This document shows, one piece after another, positions 30,046 through 34,454 of a DNA stretch of 34,454 nucleotides. The position numbers were made by a program, and so were the translations under genes. The stretch comes from JBBIQZ01 sp037442065 (GTDB taxonomy: Bacteria > Patescibacteriota > CPR2_A > CG2-30-33-46): contig JBBIQZ010000004.1 in NCBI GenBank assembly GCA_037442065.1, positions 1 to 34,454 of the forward strand, read 5' to 3'. The notes under the pieces are model-generated. The model searched no databases. It was not told the origin of the DNA and worked only from the letters and a program-made list of their open reading frames with translations. Within the stretch, counting starts at the first letter, position 1. Each line of letters begins with the position of its first letter.

Positions 30046-31041
30046 ATGACTAACATAAAGAATCATCCTGAATATCAATATTTAAATCTGTGTCAAGAAA
30101 TTTTAGACAGAGGAGTAGAACAGACCGATAAAGGTACCGGTGTTAAAACCTATAGCATTTTTGGGCCGCAGGCCAGATTTGATTTAAGCAAAGGCTTCCC
30201 GCTTTTAACCACTAAAAAAGTCTATTGGAAGGGTGTTATAGAAGAGCTTTACTGGTTTTTGTCCGGCCAAACCAACATCAAATATTTGGTGGATAAAAAT
30301 GTTCATATCTGGGACGACTATCCTTACCGAATCTACCGAGAACTAACCCAAAAAGGAGAAGTTCCGGGATTATCTAAAGAGGAATTTATTGAAAAAATTG
30401 CCACAGACGAACAATTTGCTAAAAAATATGGCGAACTCAAACATATTTATGGCGAAATGTGGCGTCACTGGCCGGCAAAAGACGGTCGAGGGATAGACCA
30501 AGTGCAATGGGCAGTAAATGAACTAAGAAAAGATCCGGATGCCCACAATGCGATTGTTAATTCCTGGAATCCGGAATATTTATACGAAATGGCTAAACCA
30601 GAAGAGGCCTGCCGTTTTCCGATTTGCCATAACATGTATCAATTAAATGTTAAAAATGGCAAATTGTCCTTGCTTTTATATCAGCGCTCTTGCGACATTT
30701 TTTTAGGCGTGCCTTTTAATATTGCAAGTTATGCTCTTTTAGCAATTATCTTAGCCCAAGTTACCGGAAATAAGCCAGGCGAATTTATTCATACCTATGG
30801 CGACATCCATATTTACGAAAATCATATTGAAGCGGTCAAGGAGCAATTAAAGCGAAAACCAAAAGATTTTCCTGAGGTAAAACTTGATTCTTCGGTAAAA
30901 GAAATTGATGATTTTAGACCGGAACATGTTGAACTTTTGGGCTACGACCCACATCCGCCGATAAAAGCAGAACTTTCTCCAACCGGCGGTATTGTAACTA
31001 AAGACTGGAAAAAATTTGTCCAGAAAGCGAGTCAAAAATGA
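30046..31041 (+). CDS. thyA: Thymidylate synthase (ThyA type)
   Basis: Methylates dUMP to dTMP using 5,10-methylene-THF, which is oxidised to dihydrofolate. At 331 residues it is the long form with a 50-residue insertion (about 100-150) as in lactobacilli. Motifs: DRGVEQTDKGTGVKTYSIFG, FPLLTTKKV, WYFLSG-like ELYWFLSGQTN, the catalytic Cys194 in RFPICHNMYQ, QRSCDIFLGVPFNIASYALL and HTYGDIHIYENH. The following folA, overlapping by 4 bases, recycles the dihydrofolate, and glyA (7037) supplies the methylene-THF. Confidence 0.96.
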   Translation: MTNIKNHPEYQYLNLCQEILDRGVEQTDKGTGVKTYSIFGPQARFDLSKGFPLLTTKKVYWKGVIEELYWFLSGQTNIKYLVDKNVHIWDDYPYRIYRELTQKGEVPGLSKEEFIEKIATDEQFAKKYGELKHIYGEMWRHWPAKDGRGIDQVQWAVNELRKDPDAHNAIVNSWNPEYLYEMAKPEEACRFPICHNMYQLNVKNGKLSLLLYQRSCDIFLGVPFNIASYALLAIILAQVTGNKPGEFIHTYGDIHIYENHIEAVKEQLKRKPKDFPEVKLDSSVKEIDDFRPEHVELLGYDPHPPIKAELSPTGGIVTKDWKKFVQKASQK

Positions 31042-31595
31042 GTGAAAATACAAAAATTTGTTTAATAGCAGCAGTTGCCGAAAACCGAGCCATCGGTAAA
31101 GACAATAAATTGCTTTGGCATATTCCGGGAGACTTAAAAAGGTTTAAAGAAATAACTTCTGGCCACCCGGTAATTATGGGGCAGAGGACTTTTGAGTCGC
31201 TTCCTGGGGGACCTTTGCCAGGAAGATTAAATATCGTTTTATCGCCAGATGAAAATTTAAAAATTGAAGGAACTACGGTTTGCCATTCAATTGATGAAGC
31301 AATTAAAAAAGCGCGTGAATATGAAGATGCCCCCGCACTTAACAATTTAAGTGTGGGGTCTCGCCCTCAACAAAGAGATAATGTTTCGAGGGCTCGAGAA
31401 ATTTTCTTTATTGGTGGAGGAATGGTCTACGCCCAAACAATCGGCTTGGCAGATAAACTTTATTTAACCGTCGTTGAGGGCGAATACGAGGCGGATACCT
31501 TTTTTCCGGATTATTCGGATTTTAAAAAAGTTATTTTTGAACAAAAAGAAGAAGCCGACGGGTATAAATATAAATTTTTAGAACTTGAGAAATAA
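31038..31595 (+). CDS. folA: Dihydrofolate reductase with repeat-derived insertion
   Basis: Reduces dihydrofolate with NADPH. The core is normal: ICLIAAVAENRAIGKDNKLLWHIPGDLKRFKE, VIMGQRTFESLP, LPGRLNIVLS, then FFIGGGMVYAQ and LTVVEGEYEADTFFPDY. At 185 residues it is about 25 longer than E. coli FolA. The surplus (about residues 98-120, ALNNLSVGSRPQQRDNVSRA) is encoded exactly by structured repeat copy C, inserted in frame just before the IGGG cofactor-binding loop. The start overlaps thyA (ATGA). Confidence 0.94.
   Translation: MSENTKICLIAAVAENRAIGKDNKLLWHIPGDLKRFKEITSGHPVIMGQRTFESLPGGPLPGRLNIVLSPDENLKIEGTTVCHSIDEAIKKAREYEDAPALNNLSVGSRPQQRDNVSRAREIFFIGGGMVYAQTIGLADKLYLTVVEGEYEADTFFPDYSDFKKVIFEQKEEADGYKYKFLELEK
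31331..31400 (+). repeat. Two-stem structured repeat, copy C (inside folA)
   Basis: Stem 1 CCCCGCACTTAA (31331-31342) with TTAAGTGTGGGG (31347-31358), one G-U. Stem 2 GCCCTCAAC (31363-31371) with GTT-GAGGGC (31383-31394) across a small bulge. The loop holds AAAGAGATAAT, matching AAGGAGATAAT of copy B. It is translated in frame without stops, unlike copies A and B, which contain stop codons of the upstream gene. Confidence 0.78.
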
Positions 31596-31612
31596 AAAAA
31601 GACACCAAAGTC

Positions 31613-31641
31613 TTGACAATGGTTTTTATATTTGCTAATCT
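31613..31641 (+). promoter_or_regulatory. Sigma70-type promoter of rplJ-rplL
   Basis: TTGACA (31613-31618), 17-base spacer, TAATCT (31636-31641). Transcription would start near 31648, giving a leader of about 185 bases that contains the L10 element. Confidence 0.8.
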
Positions 31642-31647
31642 TTTTAC

Positions 31648-31776
31648 ATATCCTAAGAAAGTAGCTGTCCAGATAAAAGGACTTAATCTGCTACCGAGGA
31701 ATATAATTAGCTAATAGTCTATGGTTAATGGGTTATGGCGAATATAGTTTCCTCGTAGGAATAACGAGGATTTTTT
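31648..31776 (+). ncRNA. Ribosomal protein L10 leader with attenuator
   Basis: Contains the L10-leader core, recognisable by GTAGCTGTCC, GGACTTAATCTGC and TACCGAGGA. This structure binds the L10(L12)n complex to regulate rplJL. CGAGGAA (31695-31701) can pair with TTCCTCG (31749-31755). The latter overlaps the left arm of a terminator, CCTCGT (31751-31756) with ACGAGG (31764-31769) followed by ATTTTTT. The two pairings are mutually exclusive, so excess L10 could switch the leader between read-through and termination. Confidence 0.8.
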
Positions 31777-31833
31777 ATATCATTTTTTAATTTTTACTTA
31801 TTACTTTTTAATTTAGCGACGAAAGGAGCTAGG

Positions 31834-32358
31834 GTGCCAATTACAAGAGAAAAAAAAGAACAAATCGTTAAAGAACTTACCGAAAAGTTCAAAACAAGCG
31901 TAATATCCGTAATTACTGATTATCGAGGTTTAAATGTAGGCGAAATTTCGGATTTAAGGAAAAAAGCTAGAGAGAAAGAAGCGGAATATAAAATCGCCAA
32001 AAATACTTTATTTATAAAAGCTTTAAAGAGCGCAGGAATAGGAGTTAACGAAAGTATTTTTTCCCAGCCGATTGCTATTGCTTTTGGATACAGTGACGAG
32101 GTAGATCCACCCAAACTTTTAAATGAATTTTCCAAAGAACATGAGAATTTGGAAATTTTAGGGGGAATTATCGAAGGGAAATTTGTATCACGTGAAGATA
32201 TATTAAATCTAGCAAATTTACCCGGAAGAGAAGAGTTATATGCAAGAGTTGTCGGGAGTTTGGCAGCGCCTCTAAGGAATTTAGCAAATGTTTTACAAGG
32301 GAATTTAAGGGGACTAGTTTCAGTTTTAAATCAATATAAGGATAGTAAACAGGCATAA
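31834..32358 (+). CDS. rplJ: 50S ribosomal protein L10
   Basis: Base of the L7/L12 stalk on 23S rRNA. A GTG start lies 7 bases after GAAAGGAG. At 174 residues: KEQIVKELTEKFKTSVISVITDYRGLNVGEISDLRKKAR is the N-terminal RNA-binding region; the C-terminal helix (LAAPLRNLANVLQGNLRGLVSVLNQY) holds L12 dimers. It is autoregulated through the leader above. Its ribosome-site block CGACGAAAGGAG recurs identically before rplL. Confidence 0.96.
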   Translation: MPITREKKEQIVKELTEKFKTSVISVITDYRGLNVGEISDLRKKAREKEAEYKIAKNTLFIKALKSAGIGVNESIFSQPIAIAFGYSDEVDPPKLLNEFSKEHENLEILGGIIEGKFVSREDILNLANLPGREELYARVVGSLAAPLRNLANVLQGNLRGLVSVLNQYKDSKQA

Positions 32359-32434
32359 GGCATCAGCAATTAGGTATTTGATATCTATAAATGAAAACTA
32401 ATGCCTAGCCTGATTACTAGTAACTAATCGACGA
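32359..32434. repeat. AT-rich repeat-like spacer between rplJ and rplL
   Basis: Short spacer with words shared with the other inverted-repeat spacers (CAATTAGGTATTTGATAT, ACTAATGCCTAG, ATTACTAGTAACTAAT). The last word is itself palindromic. It has partial self-complementarity only and no gene. Confidence 0.5.
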
Positions 32435-32446
32435 AAGGAGATTATA

Positions 32447-33013
32447 ATGGCAGAAGAAGAAAAACAAGAAGAACAAACCGGGGGAGAAGCTCAAGAAGAG
32501 CAAAAAGATGAGCCTAAAGCTGAAGCTCCAGCAGAAGAATTAAAGGAAGAAAAACCTCAAGAAGAGACAGTTAAGGAAGAACCTAAAGTAGAAGAGAAAC
32601 CAGTAGAAGTTAGGGAAGAAAAAAAGCCGGAACCAACAGGCAAATTTAAAGAATTAATTACTCAAATTGAGTCTTTAAGCGCTTTGGAATTAGCTGAATT
32701 AGTAAAAGAATTAGAAGAGAGATTTGGCGTATCAGCTGCTGCACCTGTTGCAGTTGCCGCAGGTGCCGCACCAGCAGGCGCTCCTGCCGCTGAAGAAAAG
32801 GCTAATTATACGGTGATTTTAGCGTCTTCCGGAGATCAGAAAATCAATGTTATTAAGGCTTTGCGGGAAATTAATCCGGAATTAGGCTTGAAAGAAGCGA
32901 AGGATTTAGCGGATAATGCACCGAAAGAAGTAAAGAAGGATGCTCCAAAAGAAGAGGCAGAAGAAGCTAAGAAAAAACTAGAAGCCGCCGGTGCAACCGT
33001 TGAATTGAAATGA
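32447..33013 (+). CDS. rplL: 50S ribosomal protein L7/L12 with acidic N-terminal extension
   Basis: The stalk protein that recruits translation GTPases. Residues about 66-188 are the normal protein: dimerisation domain (FKELITQIESLSALELAELVKELEERFGVSA), alanine-rich hinge, and C-terminal domain (YTVILASSGDQKINVIKALREINPELGLKEAKDL). Before it lies a 64-residue Glu/Lys/Pro-rich segment absent from ordinary L7/L12. AAAGGAG precedes the ATG by 7 bases. rpoB and rpoC, which usually follow rplL, are not here. Confidence 0.95.
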   Translation: MAEEEKQEEQTGGEAQEEQKDEPKAEAPAEELKEEKPQEETVKEEPKVEEKPVEVREEKKPEPTGKFKELITQIESLSALELAELVKELEERFGVSAAAPVAVAAGAAPAGAPAAEEKANYTVILASSGDQKINVIKALREINPELGLKEAKDLADNAPKEVKKDAPKEEAEEAKKKLEAAGATVELK

Positions 33014-33082
33014 ATCGAAGCATCGAACTATAATGTCTAAATATTGAAAAATTGCCTATTCCTGTTCTTGCTGAAAAATAAA

Positions 33083-33113
33083 AAAGCGAACATGATTCCG
33101 CTATGTTCGCTTT
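33083..33113 (-). terminator. Intrinsic terminator of the phosphatidyltransferase gene
   Basis: AAAGCGAACAT (33083-33093) pairs with ATGTTCGCTTT (33103-33113). On the minus strand the stem continues into a T-rich run (TTTTTTATTTTT), and the stop codon of the gene is inside the hairpin. On the plus strand it could weakly end rplL transcripts. Confidence 0.75.
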
Positions 33114-33820
33114 GGATTTAAACGTTGTATATAGTCACTTCTACTCAATGCCGCAAATAGTATTGATATCAGCAGCATGAATAAAAAGAACATATTGACA
33201 ATAATGCCATTAAAATTATATGAGGGCATATTAACAATCGCTAGGATAATTATCATAACAGCTTCCACGGTAAATTTGATCTTTCCGTTTACCGATGCGC
33301 CGCTCATTTTCCCAGTTCCCTGATGAGTTTTTTTATTCTGCCAGTTTAACCATACTAGATTAAACTCAATACCAATAAGAATAGTGGCCGTAAATAAGAT
33401 AATAGAGCTAATCCAGCTAAAAAAATTAAAAAAAGTTAAGATTGTGAGACAGACAATTCCCGTATATGAGAATATTTTATCAACTATCGGGTCTAACATC
33501 ATACCTAGTTCTGATTTTACATCCCAGAGCTCAGCCAGGAACCCGTCCCAAATATCCGAGATAGCTGCCAGATAGACAAAGAATATGCCTGTCCACAGAA
33601 GGGTTATATCTTTTTGTATATAGCCCCAGATATAGTTATCCAAGGCTAAAAAGATCAATAATAGTCTTGATACAGAGATAATATTTGGAACATATTTAGT
33701 CCAATCTCTGTCTTTGTATTTCGTGAGCAAAGGCTCAAAGAGAGGGATAAAGGCTATAAGCTCTAAGAACTTTCTTCCATAAACAAATAATCGATTCGGC
33801 ATCGTTTCAGTTCCAGCCAT
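33101..33820 (-). CDS. CDP-alcohol phosphatidyltransferase family membrane protein
   Basis: Family members (PgsA, CdsA-dependent synthases) join a CDP-activated lipid to an alcohol in the membrane. The 239-residue protein has about six hydrophobic helices and the active-site block DIWDGFLAE...ELGMMLDPIVDK. That fits D-x2-D-G-x2-A-R-x8-G-x3-D-x3-D except that the conserved Arg after Ala is Glu. All four Asp are present. The ATG at 33820 has GGAGG 10 bases upstream and overlaps the stop of the preceding gene by one base. The lipid product cannot be assigned. Confidence 0.82.
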   Translation of the reverse strand: MAGTETMPNRLFVYGRKFLELIAFIPLFEPLLTKYKDRDWTKYVPNIISVSRLLLIFLALDNYIWGYIQKDITLLWTGIFFVYLAAISDIWDGFLAELWDVKSELGMMLDPIVDKIFSYTGIVCLTILTFFNFFSWISSIILFTATILIGIEFNLVWLNWQNKKTHQGTGKMSGASVNGKIKFTVEAVMIIILAIVNMPSYNFNGIIVNMFFLFMLLISILFAALSRSDYIQRLNPKRT

Positions 33821-34176
33821 CAGAAATACACCTCCACTGCTTCTATTTCCGATTTTATTTCTATAAGAAGGGCAACCAACTCTTGGCATTGTTTTACTTC
33901 AAAAGAAGAAGGTATAAATATTTCCTCTCTTTTGAAATTTATGCCAAAGTTGACTCCGAATATTTTTGTGATTAATTCCTGTAATCTCCTGTCGCCTAAA
34001 AAACGCTTATCAATCAGATGTTCTTGTCCTTTAGACATAGGAGGGGTAATAATTTTTAATTTTCTGTATTTTCTTTTAATTCTATTTTTAACTACCCATT
34101 TTAGCTGGGCAATGTCGCCGGTATTTTCAACACGTTCTTTTATTCCGCAGTATATTCCTTCTCTTATTCTTGACAT
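33820..34176 (-). CDS. Hypothetical protein coupled to the phosphatidyltransferase gene
   Basis: 118 residues starting MSRIREGIYCGIKERVENTG, basic in the first half (KNRIKRKYRKLKIITPP) and more hydrophobic/acidic at the end (ELVALLIEIKSEIEAVEVYF). No clear membrane helix or motif. The ATG at 34176 is preceded by an AAAGGGGG ribosome site; a TTG at 34185 is an alternative. Its TGA shares one base with the next gene's ATG (TGATG), so the two are translationally coupled and probably act together. Family not recognised. Confidence 0.65.
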   Translation of the reverse strand: MSRIREGIYCGIKERVENTGDIAQLKWVVKNRIKRKYRKLKIITPPMSKGQEHLIDKRFLGDRRLQELITKIFGVNFGINFKREEIFIPSSFEVKQCQELVALLIEIKSEIEAVEVYF

Positions 34177-34301
34177 CAGGCTCAACCCCCTTTAAAGTAA
34201 TATTTCAAGGCGCAAAACTTAATATTATAAAGCTTAGCTGTTCTTTAAGTCAATAACTAGATCTTACTTTAATCGTGTTTTTAAATTTATCACTATTTTG
34301 C

Positions 34302-34307
34302 TAAAAT
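34302..34307 (+). promoter_or_regulatory. Possible -10 box for a leaderless tgt mRNA
   Basis: TAAAAT lies 7 bases before the GTG at 34315. No good -35 and only a weak ribosome site. Confidence 0.35.
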
Positions 34308-34314
34308 TTAAAGA

Positions 34315-34454
34315 GTGAAAAATTTTGAATATAAAATAGAAGCAACCGACAGTAAAACAAAAGCTAGGCTTGGGAAATTCAAAACACCTCATGGGATAAT
34401 AGAAACACCGGTTTTTATGCCTTGCGGAACTTCAGCTTCTGTAAAAACCGCTTC
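34315..34454 (+). CDS. tgt: tRNA-guanine transglycosylase, N-terminal fragment (runs off window)
   Basis: Exchanges guanine 34 of GUN-anticodon tRNAs for a queuine precursor. Only the first 46 codons are present: FEYKIEATDSKTKARLGKF, then TPHGIIETPVFMPCGTSASV, which matches the family's LPHGxVxTPxFMPVGTxGTVK start. The start is taken as GTG because no ATG is in range and the residues align from the beginning. The gene continues beyond base 34454. It is divergent from the hypothetical/phosphatidyltransferase pair. Confidence 0.85.
   Translation, partial: MKNFEYKIEATDSKTKARLGKFKTPHGIIETPVFMPCGTSASVKTA

Noticed and set aside
31207..31226. Imperfect palindrome CTTCCTGG/CCAGGAAG in folA
   Set aside because: The residues it encodes (SLPGGPLPGR) are the normal conserved DHFR loop, so this is not an insertion.
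31599..31614. AAGAC/GTCTT hairpin after folA as a terminator
   Set aside because: Only five base pairs and no T run directly after; it overlaps the -35 box of the rplJ promoter.

Overview
The window looks like a chromosomal segment of a small-genome bacterium of the Candidate Phyla Radiation (Patescibacteria, probably Parcubacteria-like). This is inferred from low G+C, tight head-to-tail gene packing with many 1-50 base overlaps, an archaeal-type aspartyl-tRNA synthetase, lysine/glutamate-rich extensions on several ribosomal proteins, and small palindromic repeats lying inside reading frames. TGA is used as an ordinary stop (for example dprA and der), so the UGA-glycine code of some CPR lineages is not in use. 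There is no phage, plasmid, transposase or CRISPR array; this is mostly core genome.

Layout. 1-3.4 kb: end of an S41 protease gene, rplI and pyrG (+). 3.4-6.2 kb: rpmA, a long NDK-family protein and a FAD-Rieske oxidoreductase (-). 6.3-10.3 kb: tsaC-type gene, glyA, secG, a membrane-anchored solute-binding protein and tRNA-Leu(CAG). 10.4-20.9 kb: DedA protein, aspS, scpA-scpB, a D,D-carboxypeptidase, a HAD protein, der, pth, dprA, lepB and topA. 20.9-21.5 kb: an unknown minus-strand gene that seems to need a -1 frameshift. 21.7-24.3 kb: cutA, a YbaK-type editing protein, an unknown, a stand-alone LigD phosphoesterase domain and a DUF72 protein. 24.4-28.7 kb: rplS, rnhB, yraN, then secE-nusG-rplK-rplA and a dUTPase-fold protein. 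28.7-33.0 kb: two small minus-strand genes, a Dcd-like gene, thyA, folA, then the L10 leader with rplJ-rplL. 33.1-34.5 kb: a CDP-alcohol phosphatidyltransferase with a coupled unknown gene (-), and the start of tgt (+).

Shared themes. Translation (L9, L27, L19, L11, L1, L10, L7/L12, AspRS, Pth, TsaC, Tgt, YbaK, Der) and dTMP/one-carbon metabolism (GlyA, Dcd-like, ThyA, FolA) dominate. Two ribosomal autoregulatory RNAs are legible: an L1 site before rplA that copies the 23S L1 stalk, and an L10 leader with an overlapping terminator. Several lone or operon-first genes have a -10-like hexamer only 6-7 bases before the start codon and no Shine-Dalgarno, suggesting leaderless mRNAs.

The best candidate for something undescribed is a roughly 70-nt two-stem repeat in three copies: rplI/pyrG, tsaC/glyA, and in frame inside folA. 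Its stems show compensatory changes between copies. Second is the putative frameshift gene at 20938-21527. Other oddities are AT-rich inverted-repeat spacers, palindromes inserted in topA and dacA, and dUTPase-fold and CDP-alcohol transferase proteins that lack expected key residues. All calls come from reading the sequence; no database search was possible.
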